Below are positions 34,301-42,831 of a stretch of DNA of 42,831 nt, in pieces. Within the stretch, counting starts at the first letter, position 1, and the number at the start of each line of letters is the position of its first letter. The notes under the pieces were generated by a model. The model was given only the letters and a program-made list of their open reading frames with translations. It ran no database searches and was not told the origin of the DNA. Origin of the DNA: Apostichopus californicus (lineage: Eukaryota > Echinodermata > Holothuroidea > Aspidochirotida > Stichopodidae); contig JAIPMN010004245.1 in NCBI GenBank assembly GCA_020650975.1, forward strand, positions 1-42,831, read 5' to 3'. The position numbers and the translations under genes were made by a program.

Positions 34301-35055
34301 TACAAAGGTGTTTAAAAGTAAGCAATGACATGAAAACCATATTACTTTTGGCATCATCGGTACTTCAGAGGAAATGTCTTCCTTAAGAATCCCTTTTGAC
34401 ACATCCTGGTCCAGAATGCAACACATTATATTTGGTATTTCTTTTATTTCTTTTATTTATTTATGTGTTTGCTTTCTTTTTGCTTTGCTTTTCAAGAGCT
34501 CTGAGGCCCGGAGACAAAGGCTGGATAGGTCGAGCTAGAGTACCGATGCCTTCAAATAAAGATTATCTAGTTAGACCAAAATCAATGGTAGAAGTGGAAT
34601 TTTCATCTAGTGTAAGTCAATTTTCTTCTTCTGCCATCTTTGAAGGGTCTTATATATGTCCGGCAGGATGTCCATATTGAACAAAATACTGGTTTAATTG
34701 GTGTCAAGCCTCCACTATTATGTCAACAAACTGTCTTTAAAATATATTTTTTTTGTGATTGGCACAATATGGAAGTACCACACAGGAGCTGTGCCAAGTA
34801 CAGTATTTCAAAGGTAGGGAATTTCCCTGGTGGGGAGGGGGGGGGAGGTTAGTAGAAGGGTATAAATCATGACATAACTTTATTTAAATTTGGCCTTGTT
34901 GCTGCTCTTTTCTTCCATTTCAGAGTTTCAGAAAACCACCTCCGTCCAAACTGGACCAACAACTGAAAAAGATGAAAGCCTACAAAGCCAAATCCAAGAG
35001 TGGTAATCTCAGGGCTATCAACGTGAACATTGCCGGTGCGAAGATGTCGTTATAG
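19350..35055 (+). CDS. IWS1: IWS1 transcription elongation factor (Spt6-interacting), complete, 19 coding exons
   Basis: Nuclear adaptor that binds SPT6 and elongating RNA polymerase II and links elongation to mRNA processing, export and H3K36 methylation. Exons: 19350-19368, 20270-20328, 20714-20912, 22839-23021, 23908-24387, 24937-25248, 25755-25931, 26069-26156, 26727-26781, 27336-27384, 27920-28088, 28735-28879, 29901-29983, 30914-31043, 32167-32284, 33410-33524, 33916-33972, 34497-34611, 34924-35055; 2685 nt, 894 aa, all in frame and GT-AG. The start MEENYS followed by GGSTPVQDE matches the vertebrate N terminus. Residues ~20-590 are acidic and disordered, with a repeat in exon 5. Two short conserved motifs, LIADIFG (508-514) and [10 protein letters not shown] (598-607), correspond to the docking motifs that bind TFIIS N-terminal-type domains. 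Residues ~630-770 form IWS1's own TFIIS N-terminal (TND) domain, including [19 protein letters not shown] and NNWSRPIFG. The C terminus has [23 protein letters not shown] and a basic tail ending AGAKMSL. Confidence 0.95.
19369..20713. other. IWS1 introns 1-2: content
   Basis: Intron 1 (19369-20269) and intron 2 (20329-20713) flank the 59-nt exon 2. An unassigned stretch at about 19753-19989 is open on the minus strand but has no recognisable domain. Nothing else was recognised. Confidence 0.5.
21046..22381. mobile_element. 1.34-kb non-autonomous hAT-type transposon in IWS1 intron 3
   Basis: The ends are tagggttgtgcgg (21046-21058) and the reverse complement of 22369-22381, tagcgttgtgcgg, with one mismatch in 13. 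It is flanked by an exact 8-bp target duplication tttaaaac at 21038-21045 and 22382-22389, typical of hAT elements. Both subterminal regions are studded with CCGGTA/TACCGG motifs and share tgaatcccggtatc in inverted orientation, resembling transposase-binding subterminal repeats. The ~1-kb interior is AT-rich with only small open frames and no transposase domain, so it would need a helper element. Confidence 0.88.
23975..24314 (+). repeat. 45-bp coding minisatellite in IWS1 exon 5
   Basis: About seven and a half tandem copies of a 15-residue acidic unit [15 protein letters not shown], in frame with IWS1 (within residues 154-313). One copy has lost five residues (SDGEV). The units differ at synonymous and a few replacement sites (GGEV, GGVV, RGEV, DKGEV). 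Vertebrate IWS1 has its own acidic SDSE-type repeats in the same region, so the repetitive acidic character is shared while this unit is different. Both antisense frames also stay open, as an artefact of the composition. Confidence 0.93.
24388..28734. other. IWS1 introns 5-11: content
   Basis: Introns at 24388-24936, 25249-25754, 25932-26068, 26157-26726, 26782-27335, 27385-27919 and 28089-28734 are AT-rich. Intron 6 has an AT-only simple stretch near 25580-25650 built of TTAA blocks. Intron 8 has a G-rich patch near 26400-26450. Intron 10 has a short cluster of ttcaagcagt repeats near 27455-27500. No gene, RNA or transposon end was recognised. Confidence 0.55.
29738..29898 (-). mobile_element. 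Antisense LINE (non-LTR retrotransposon) 3'-end fragment in IWS1 intron 12
   Basis: Read on the minus strand from about 29898 it encodes an open stretch containing [28 protein letters not shown] and [11 protein letters not shown], ending in a stop at 29736-29738. This F-x-N-R-V-V-N-x-W-N-x-L-P plus S-V-N-x-F-K-x-x-L-D pattern is the extreme C terminus of many CR1/Jockey-type reverse transcriptases. Only about 50 codons remain, so it is a dead 5'-truncated copy. Its coding end directly overlaps the polypyrimidine tract of the exon 13 acceptor (29900/29901). Confidence 0.78.
30295..30485. repeat. Degenerate TG-rich minisatellite in IWS1 intron 13
   Basis: Irregular repeats of the theme tatatttaatgtgtgtgtg, spaced by about 30-45 bases, with four to six recognisable units. 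It looks like a decayed (TG)n-derived minisatellite; no function is indicated. Confidence 0.6.
31786..32126 (+). mobile_element. tRNA-derived SINE in IWS1 intron 14
   Basis: The head resembles a tRNA promoter: an A-box-like tggttaagg at about 31796-31804, then gaacttgcaatc, and a B box ggttgagtcc at 31832-31841 (one insertion/substitution away from the consensus GGTTCRANTCC). An unrelated body of about 270 bp follows. It lacks an acceptor stem fold, so it is not a tRNA gene. The sequence aactaatt occurs on both sides (near 31765 and 32120) and may be the target duplication. The right border is uncertain. It ends about 40 bp before exon 15. Confidence 0.72.
32264..32706 (+). repeat. 36-bp tandem repeat copying the exon 15 donor junction, IWS1 intron 15
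   Basis: Twelve head-to-tail units of about 36 bp (ggtagaataattagtaagtg plus aaaacaatctctaact or a variant) begin inside exon 15: the last coding bases of the exon, encoding L-A-G-R-I-I, are the first unit's 5' half, and the true donor GTAAGTG (32285) is its middle. Eleven of the twelve units keep GTAAGT. The second halves come in two or more types (ctctaatta, cctagc/cattgc/cttttt) that partly alternate. The minus-strand open frame through it is an artefact. Confidence 0.93.
33015..33283 (+). repeat. Direct duplication of a 45-bp segment, IWS1 intron 15
   Basis: The segment at 33015-33059 (aatgaaaatatattgaagcg...) recurs at 33239-33283 with three mismatches. The copies are 224 bp apart in the same orientation. 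No element boundary is evident. It could be a local duplication or the two ends of an old repeat. Confidence 0.75.
33525..34923. other. IWS1 introns 16-18: content
   Basis: Introns 33525-33915, 33973-34496 and 34612-34923 contain a G14-class homopolymer near 33728-33741, a short CA-rich stretch near 34061-34083 and a G-rich patch near 34835-34850. Nothing else was recognised. Confidence 0.5.
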
Positions 35056-38000
35056 TCCTGCAGGATGTCAAAAGGATAGATACAGTCGAGACGACCGAGA
35101 GCATATCTGCGTGTGTGATGATGTCAGACATAGCCGTCGGTTGACGTCACGTGTAACTTTTCGAAAGGATATTGGCGGACGTCCGATAGGCAGAGGACGA
35201 ATCTCTGAAGGACCGTTTTCAAAGTTGCCTCGGTGGTGGTTACAAGGGTCATGTTCAGGGTCAGTTTCTGCATTTAATTAGGGCAGATGGAATCAATGGA
35301 ATAGCAGCTCTGTGTAGCAAGACAAGGACGACAAACAATTTGACGCTGCCTAAATTTCATCAGGAACGGAGCCCGTAGACAACCGGTCATAAAGCTGAGG
35401 GACCGTGTCTTCTTTTGATGTGAGATTCAGTGGATGATATGTAAACCAGTTGTGTCCAGTTAAAAGGTTCGACTTGCCACAAGCATCTTTCAGAAATTAG
35501 CTGGGAAGAGTTTCAAATCCTTTCAGGTTTGTGTTTGTGTATTCACCCATTTGTGGATGATTGAATATAGGATGGGAATTTTTCCAAACTTCAGCGGTAA
35601 TTAGTCAGTGTCTGAGTACTCTCTCTTGCTCGGACATCTGTAGCTGTTATGTCGACATGCTCGCAGGATGAACTAAGTTGTGGAAAGTGGTTGAAATTTA
35701 AACTTGCTTCAAGCATCCATCGAGTAGAAAAATCCGACACATTTGACAAAGATGTTCTAGATTGCTTCCACCAAAAAGGAACATTCATTTAAATAACAAA
35801 TGACATGCTTTACTGCAAACACTTTAGTTTAACATTTCATGTTTTGCTCTGCATGTAATGGCTTTTACTCAGGGCCAGAAGAATTCATGCAGAGTTTACT
35901 TTTGTTCGGTTAACCTGTAATTAATGATCGAGGAACCTTGGGTCATGAACCAATATCATGTGTACGAAGAAGCTTCTTTTTAATGTTAAAGAAACAACTT
36001 GCAAATAACTGCCACAAGCCATACCAGAAAATAATTTGAAACTTTTTAATCATAAATGTTAATACTTTCATAAAAAAGTAAGATGCTGACATAATTTCTC
36101 TGATTTTAGTAGATATAAGGACGTAACAAAGCTGTAATGTGTGTAGTAAAAGTAGCCCTGGAAATTTCAAGCTCTTCACCTGCTAAACGCCATTGGGTTT
36201 CTCCATTTGCCAGTGGAAAGATTTAACTACTGGCATTTTCCTCTGCCAGTGGACATTATTCTTCCCAGTAGACATTAATATTAAAAACATTTGATAAAGT
36301 GGGTTAACAATCGTCAGTCACAAAATGGGCAGGATTTTGTATCTCACGTAAAGTCCGGTAGTCTGCTTATAATAATAATAAGAACAATTATAGTTCATAT
36401 CCAACTTTAACGGTGCCTGTCACCAGCAAGTATTCTTGGGCGGCTTCTCTCATCAGCTTGCAAAGTAACTGATGTGTGCTGTTAATTCAGGAAGATGCCA
36501 GTAGGAACTAGTTTTTAGCCAGTAGATATTTTAAGACCTTGCATTTTTTATTGGGGGGGGGGGGCAAGTGGTTAAATTTTTAAAATTTTAGACTTGCCAT
36601 GGAAGGTGCCAGAAACTTAAATCTCTTTCTCACATGGTCACTGAATGTTAACAGGAGTCGTTTGCGCCATGTCAGTTATGCTGAGAAGTCATGCAGTGAT
36701 GATGCATTGATGACCTTTGGTGTTGATAGATGCCGTGCTGTACCATTAATTACTGCAGAATCAGTTAAAATTGTTAATGTCGTGCAATTTATGGTGCTCA
36801 TTGCGTGGCATCATTGACCTGTTTAGAATAAGATTTCAGTTTGCAGCAGGCCCATATCTAGGAAGGAGTAAAGGGGCAGTTCCCTCTCCTGTGTAAACTA
36901 ATAAACACCCCTCCAACCTCATTGTTGGCAATCTTCCAACCCAACTCTTGGCTATGGTTCCCAGTTTGCTGCATGCATGTTGGGTATTTAAAATTAGTCA
37001 TATTAGGTTAAAGATAGCCTGTTACAAAACCGGTACGGAATTTAACCAGTTTATGGAAATATTTCACAAGTTTTGTAGCACTTTTGTGTGTACCATATAT
37101 ACTGAGTGTACTCAGGGTCTGCACACATAAAACTGCTCAATACCTTCCCTTTATAGCAAATTTGGTCATATATATGGCAGTGTTGCGTGACACAGCAGAC
37201 AAATTATTGACATAAGTTTAACTAACGGTATCAACTATCTGCCAAGTTCTTACAAAGCAGTGGTATCAGCAGGCCTGACTAGATGGTGGGGGAGCGTCGG
37301 GACCAGGGCAACAAAAAAAAACAGCTCCATAGCTTGAGTCAATTGGTTGGCCTTGGCATGTAACAGAATAAAAAATACTGCATTGTCATTTTTCATCATC
37401 ATTTTCATACAGTTTACTTAATGTAACGTGACATCTAAAAAATGGTTCCTGGTGACATCATTGTCCTCGAGACTAGTCTTGGTTTTTTGACACCCCTGTG
37501 TATCAGAACAGTTCATACAGAAACTTGAATCGCTGCCAAATATTAAAGGCTTTACATAAAGGACAAAGGTAAAATTTGCTAGGATTCCATAGATTTGCAG
37601 ATTTTAAAGTTTGTACACCTCAGAGCCTTTTTTAAAGCACAAACAGGAATTTTGCTGTTGAGAATAATGGAATTCATTGTCCCTTGTATTGTGCAAACTT
37701 AAACTTGTTTGCACTTTGTAATTGTCTGATGATAATATCGCTCTATAAAGTGTGTCCCACCCAACTGAGTGCACTGTGTGTGTGTATTTGAATACAGTCA
37801 ATATAGTAACTATACAATACAGTACTATAACACATATGACCTCAGTTATACGCTGCTGTGTTAGGGTGTGCATTTTCAGCTGTTTCCTGCAGGGCTTATA
37901 ATGTCAGGTCAGGAAACGGTTATTGAGTGACACGTTGTTAATTTCACATTTCTTTCTTCTTTTCTAAACATGTTTAAATTTTTAAAGTTTGCTACGTTTG

Positions 38001-38454
38001 AAAGCGAACTGTAAATCTTCATGTATCTAGTCTCACCTTCTTTGCCCTAACCAATTTCGATGAGCATTGTTTTGATAAACATTTCTTTCGTACCACGAAC
38101 GGAAACAGGTATAATTAAGGAATGCAAGATCCTTCAGAGCTATTATTCTTTACCCATCTTCTCTTAATTACATATTGTAGCCTTCCCTATATAAGCAGAC
38201 CGCACACAGTTTTTATGTTTGTAAAGGTATTGTTTTTTAAAGGCATTGTGCCAACAAATAAGAATTGAAATGGTTATCGATGAAATGGATCGTAGCCATA
38301 TGAGGTAATTCAAAATTTTGTAAATTCCTTGCAACTTCCTTGGTTATAAGGTAGTGGTCAAATAGGAATTGTTTCATTCTGGTCGATGAGTCATCTTTGT
38401 AAAGAAAACAAAAGAGAAGGAAAACATAGCTATACAAATTTGCAAGAAACTAGG

Positions 38455-39480
38455 ACATGATATGTATCATCAATAAGATGGTACAGGCAAGATACCAGGA
38501 GGTGATATGTATCATCAATAAGATGGTACAGGCAAGATACCAGGAGGTGATATGTATCATCAATAAGATAATACAGGCAAGATACCAGGACATGATATGT
38601 ATCATCAATAAGATGGTACAGGCAAGATACCAGGAGGTGATATGTATCATCAATAAGATGGTACAGGCAAGAAACCAGGAGGTGATATGCATCATCAATA
38701 AGATGGTACAGGCAAGATACCAGGAGGTGATATGTTTCATCAATAAGATGGTACAGGCAAGATACCAGGAGGTGATATGTATCATCAATAAGATGGTACA
38801 GGCAAGATACCAGGAGGTGATATGTATCATCAATAAGATGGTACAGGTAAGATTCCAGTGGGTGATATGTATCATTAATAGGATGGTACAGGCAAGATAC
38901 CAGGAGGTGATATGTATCATCAATAAGATGGTACAGGCAAGATACCAGGAGGTGATATGTATCATCAATAAGATGGTACAGGCAAGATACCAGGAGGTAG
39001 TATGTATCATCAATAAGATGGTACAGGCAAGATACCAGGAGGTGATATGCATCATCAATTAGATGGTACAGGCAAGATACCAGGAGGTGATATGCATCAT
39101 CAATTAGATGGTACAGGCAAGATACCAGTAGGTGATATGCATCATCAATTAGATGGTACAGGCAAGATACCAGGAGGTGATATGTATCATCGATAAGATG
39201 GTACAGGCAAGATACCAGGAGGGGATATGTATCATCAATAAGATGGTACAGGCAAGATACCAGTAGGTGATACGTATCATCAATAAGATGGTACAGGCAA
39301 GATACCAGGAGGTGATACGTATCATCAATAAGATGGTACAGGCAAGATACCAGGAGGTGATACGTATCATCAATTAGATGGTACAGGCAAGATACCAGGA
39401 GGTGATATGCATCATCAATTAGATGGTATAGGCAAGAAACCAGGAGGTGATACGTATCATCAATAAGATGGTACAGGGAA
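38455..39480. repeat. 45-bp minisatellite downstream of IWS1
   Basis: About 23 tandem copies of a 45-bp unit (gatatgtatcatcaataaga, tggtacaggcaagataccag, gaggt). Units are highly uniform, with caataag/caattag and atgtatc/atgcatc/acgtatc variants clustered in neighbouring copies, which indicates recent local amplification. Because 45 is a multiple of three, a frame of 370 codons stays open on the minus strand and 201 on the plus strand. The peptide CLYHLIDDTYHLLVS repeats without resembling any family, and the frame is not taken as a gene. Confidence 0.93.
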
Positions 39481-40386
39481 GTTGTAAATAATTTGATTAC
39501 TGTAAATATATGAAAAATAAATTCAACAAGGAAAATGGACAAAATAATGTGAAATTATTTATGTTTTCAAGTTGTATACGTTGAACCAACACCCCTATGC
39601 TATCTCTACCCCACCCCTGCCCCTGTTGAACCTCCAGTTGAAATCGTCACCATCTTGGTAATTATGACACTGAAGGTAGTCACTGTTGCAGGTACCTTGA
39701 TGTATATATATAGACCTAAATATTGGGGGGGGGGGGGAACCGAGACAAGGAACAGAAAGAAGGAACTAAATTTTAACCTTGTACTAAGGCTTATACTAAC
39801 ACAATACACAGGAACAAACAAGTTTTGAACGGTGTCACAAAAATAAAAGGTGTATTCTACCAGGTTCTGGCACCTTCCAGTGTTTTTGTAACCATAGAAA
39901 TCCAACGACCCGTAGATATGTACCTTTGTTACGAAATTCTGGCACATGAAAGAAATGTAAAGAAGGGCTAGGTCAGGTGGTTCCTAGTCAGAGAGAACAA
40001 TGGGTCGAGGGGCCTACAGTAAATATTTGGGATCGAAACAAACAGAAGTCAAAAACTAATCAAGTCACGTATTGTAGGCACACCTTTTACGTAGCGCTTG
40101 AGCTGTTTCACACATTGGCAAGTTAATTTTTAGATTGCTTTGGCAGACTGCTTTGTGCTCATTTTTATGTGGTTTTTCAATATTGTGAATCGCAGTGATT
40201 GATACAGAATTAGTAATACCAAACATATATAGATATTCCAAAAGTGTTCGACAGTGTGTCGGAGGACTTTTGGCGACCACTTAAGCATATCTAGCAGATT
40301 TTATATTCTGTGATCTCATATTGTTCTTCTTATCAACCTATGACATCATGTTCCATAATCTTATTGTTTACTTAATGAAGTTCTCA

Positions 40387-40418
40387 TTACTACAACATTA
40401 TATATAATGTTGTAGTAA
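40387..40418. repeat. 32-bp perfect palindrome
   Basis: The half ttactacaacattata is followed at once by its exact reverse complement, with no spacer. Such a structure can extrude as a hairpin. It may be the fused ends of a small TA-targeting inverted-repeat element, but no flanking duplication was identified. Confidence 0.85.
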
Positions 40419-40625
40419 CATATTGCTTGCTTTTGTATATATATATCAAACACGTACAAGGGACAAACAATTGTTGTATTTTTGCACGTCAGATACAGGA
40501 AACCAACCAGAGTTGTATACAATTTGCTTAGCTTTATTGTACACAAGTTATTACAATACTTTAACTTTAAAAAGTCCGGGTTACTAACTATAGCCAAACT
40601 TAACATCATTCCTACAGCCTCGATC

Positions 40626-40715
40626 CAGGCCCGTAGCCAGGCCGGGGCACAGAGAGGCTTCCCCTCCCCCCCCCCCCACCCGTGCAGACTTCTGTGACCC
40701 CCACCTATGCCATCA
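40626..40715. mobile_element. Truncated hAT-like MITE end
   Basis: Begins caggcccgtagccagg, close to the left end of the complete 299-bp element at 4246 (caggtgtgtagccaagg), and is likewise followed by a long C/G homopolymer region. No matching right end or 8-bp duplication is visible, so it is probably a fragment. Confidence 0.5.
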
Positions 40716-42593
40716 TCATGTGGAAACAAACCAGACCAAGTTGCAGGACATGGACCGTGCCCCTTCTTAAATCTTTTGGTGCCTCTTCGACTCAGAATGT
40801 CTCGATCCATTAAAGTAAATTTAGGACTATGAACACTACATTTATATATGATGAGAACAGAATATACACCAATTACTATACGGGACGTTGACTCATACCC
40901 TGTACTGTCCGCACAGATATGCGTGTAATACATCAAATCACAAAGTTCACATATGGGTTATACGAACAGTTGAAAGGGGTCTGTTAATAATTGGCAGATT
41001 TTCTGTGTTTTCGCGATTTCTTTTATTATTCTCTTTTTTTTTAAAGATTTTATCCAATGTTGCCTATAAATTTATAGTGGTATATTTTATGTTCACTATC
41101 AGTATTTCTTACATTGTTTTTACATTTCATGTAATGTATTACTGGTATTCATATATTAACGCCGTGTTGCTGTCCTGTCGAAAGTGTGTTTATCACAACG
41201 GCGCATTCGCAGCTATGTATACTGTCATCATGGATAACTATAGTTCAGTCATGCCGTCTGTTATCAAAGTAACAAAAGGTCTAAACATGTCAATCGTTGC
41301 ATGGATACGTGTTAAATTTTTCATGTACTGTACACTGCATCAGGATTATATCAATATTCAGCAATAATTATTGCAATTTTCACAAATGATATATATAATG
41401 CAAGGTGTTATGATGCCTTTGTGAGCCAAACAGGAGTACATCACACCAAGACGTTAAACAAAGAACGTATAAGACTTGGTCAAGTTGAACGATCAGAAGA
41501 GGAAATAACATACAATCCTAAAATAGATTAAATGTTTCGAAAGAACTGGGGGAAAATGACATATATATTACAACAAGAAAACCCTGACAAAAATTATAAT
41601 TGTTCTGTACTATTTGTATCCGTATTTAGTAATGTACCGGCCATAAATATAAAATATTTTTACCTTATCCAGCATGCGGAGTGTATCTAAGATACAGGCA
41701 ACCCAACAATTTATTTATCTCAAACTATCATCTGTGTTGGTTTCACCATCTTCATACCAGTTTTATTAGACCAATTTGAATTGAAAACCCACACACAATG
41801 TAAAGCTGTATTTCTGTGTCGCATTTTTTACAAGCTGGTGTTTTGGTACCATATGAAGAATAACTAAGATATAACTTAAAATAGAATGCATTAACCTAGT
41901 TCAGAATACTCCAACACAACACAACCGATGAAATTATAGTCATAGAACTGCAAATAAGAGATCGAGCAGTACATTACATTTTGTGGGACACAAAAAAAGT
42001 TCTTTATGACTCCAGAAAGCTTATAACTCCATTACTATTAGCAACAGCCACCATGTTTTTTCTCTCATGGATTTAATAGATAGATTGAGGCGTACCCTAT
42101 TATGTGTGAATACTATGCATACTATACATTGCTTATTCAGAGCGTCAAAATTAAAAATCTAACAAAAGAACTAAAAAGCACTGTTGCGGAATAGGTCCAC
42201 AGCAATATCTTTTCTCTGATCACTCTCCTCTCGCCCATCTCCTACATTCTTTGTAATCATTGGCTTACTAATGAACAAGAGGTCCCTGTGCAGCCATTGT
42301 ATATATCAGCCCTAAAGGAGAGTCCGCTTTCACTTAAGCGCAACTATGGTTTCGACTTGATTATAACCAATTTCTTGTCATTTTGGTCCGTTAGATGCCC
42401 GGATATATGTAATAAGCTATCAATATAAAATGATCATGTTTGCATTATACACCAGCATATCGAGCTATACGTTACTTCCATCGTTGAATATTTTAGTTTC
42501 ATATCTCATTCTTCTACAACATGAGAATTAATAAGAATCAGCTATTGATATTCAAATCATTTTTTTCGTCCTACAACTAGATGGCTGTATTCA

Positions 42594-42831
42594 AGGGCGT
42601 AGGAACCGGTGGGGCTGGGGGGGCGCCAGCCCCCCAGTGAAAAATATGGTGGGGCGGAAGTATCATTCCGCCCCCGCCCCCGCTCCGCAAGTCAGAAAAC
42701 CCCTTTTTCATTTCCAAATGAGAAAAAATCTCATTTGGAGCACCAAATTGCATCAAAGGCCAGGTGAAAATGCAAAATTATTTACAAAATGGAGTGGGTG
42801 TTGAAGTGTGCTATATTGCACCAAATTGCAT
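42594..42831. repeat. Dispersed repeat running off the right edge
   Basis: Starts at the text agggcgtaggaaccggtg and continues through G/C blocks ggggggcgccagccccc, a gcccccgcccccgctccgc stretch and a hairpin near 42716-42739 (caaatgagaaa / ttctcatttg). Near the end caccaaattgcat occurs twice (42741-42753 and the last 13 bases). The G/C-rich composition contrasts sharply with its surroundings. It is incomplete here and the family is unassigned. Confidence 0.55.

Larger units (their letters stand above)
35056..42831. other. IWS1 3' UTR and intergenic DNA, no gene recognised
   Basis: Contains the IWS1 3' UTR (a possible AATAAA at 36900-36905 is distant and weak), G/C runs near 36545, 39724 and 40663, a 45-bp minisatellite (38455-39480), a perfect palindrome (40387-40418), a truncated hAT-like MITE (about 40626-40715) and a dispersed repeat at the right edge. 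The longest non-repetitive frames (191 aa minus at 40361-40936, 159 aa plus at 40888-41367) show no domain and overlap repeats or hydrophobic AT-rich sequence, so I do not call them genes. Confidence 0.6.

Noticed and set aside
36843..36960. Possible further hAT-like MITE (caggcccatatctagg)
   Set aside because: The start resembles the 4246/40626 ends but no right end or 8-bp duplication could be found.
38237..38249. Third copy of the MITE end (tttaaaggcattg)
   Set aside because: Only 13 bases match; the following sequence departs from the family and no partner end is present.
38455..39480. CRISPR-like array of regular repeats
   Set aside because: The whole unit repeats with no variable spacers, and the context is a spliced animal genome. 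The same holds for the 78-bp and 36-bp arrays.
38430..39542. 370-codon minus-strand open frame (and 201-codon plus-strand frame)
   Set aside because: Made entirely of the 45-bp minisatellite, open only because the period is a multiple of three. Both strands are open at once and the peptide resembles no family.
40361..40936. 191-codon minus-strand open frame
   Set aside because: Crosses a MITE fragment with a poly-C run and shows no domain; composition is like surrounding non-coding DNA.
40888..41367. 159-codon plus-strand hydrophobic frame
   Set aside because: No recognisable domain, splice context or start context; AT-rich DNA commonly gives Phe/Ile/Tyr-rich frames of this size.

Overview
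This is an AT-rich, intron-rich animal nuclear window. It holds three protein-coding genes that can be rebuilt exon by exon, plus a large load of tandem repeats and small transposons. All 30 introns I placed are GT-AG and every exon joins in frame. The host is most likely a deuterostome invertebrate, and an echinoderm is my best guess. The reasons are a class II CPD photolyase (absent from placental mammals), closely animal-like EMC5 and IWS1 proteins, a tRNA-derived SINE, and hAT-type MITE ends of a style common in marine invertebrates. The species assignment is inference.

Layout. 1-3618: upstream DNA with a possible non-coding first exon and a 334-bp MITE. 3619-13902 (+): class II CPD photolyase, 10 coding exons, 509 aa; intron 2 holds a 299-bp hAT MITE and intron 9 a 78-bp satellite with an assembly gap. 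13903-16767: tail-to-tail spacer. 16768-18958 (-): EMC5/MMGT1, 4 exons, 112 aa. 18959-19349: 391-bp spacer between divergent starts, a likely shared promoter. 19350-35055 (+): IWS1, 19 coding exons, 894 aa, with a 45-bp coding minisatellite in exon 5. Its introns contain a 1.34-kb hAT-type element (intron 3), an antisense LINE 3' end (intron 12), a tRNA-derived SINE (intron 14) and a 36-bp tandem repeat that copies the exon 15 splice donor (intron 15). 35056-42831: no gene found; it holds a 45-bp minisatellite, a 32-bp perfect palindrome and fragments of dispersed repeats.

The three genes do unrelated housekeeping jobs: light-driven DNA repair, ER membrane-protein insertion, and transcription elongation with the Spt6 complex. 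I see no operon-like logic beyond the head-to-head EMC5/IWS1 pair. I found no new multi-gene system. The most unusual structure is the IWS1 intron 15 array, in which an exon-intron junction has been amplified about 12 times with 11 extra or original GTAAGT donors kept.
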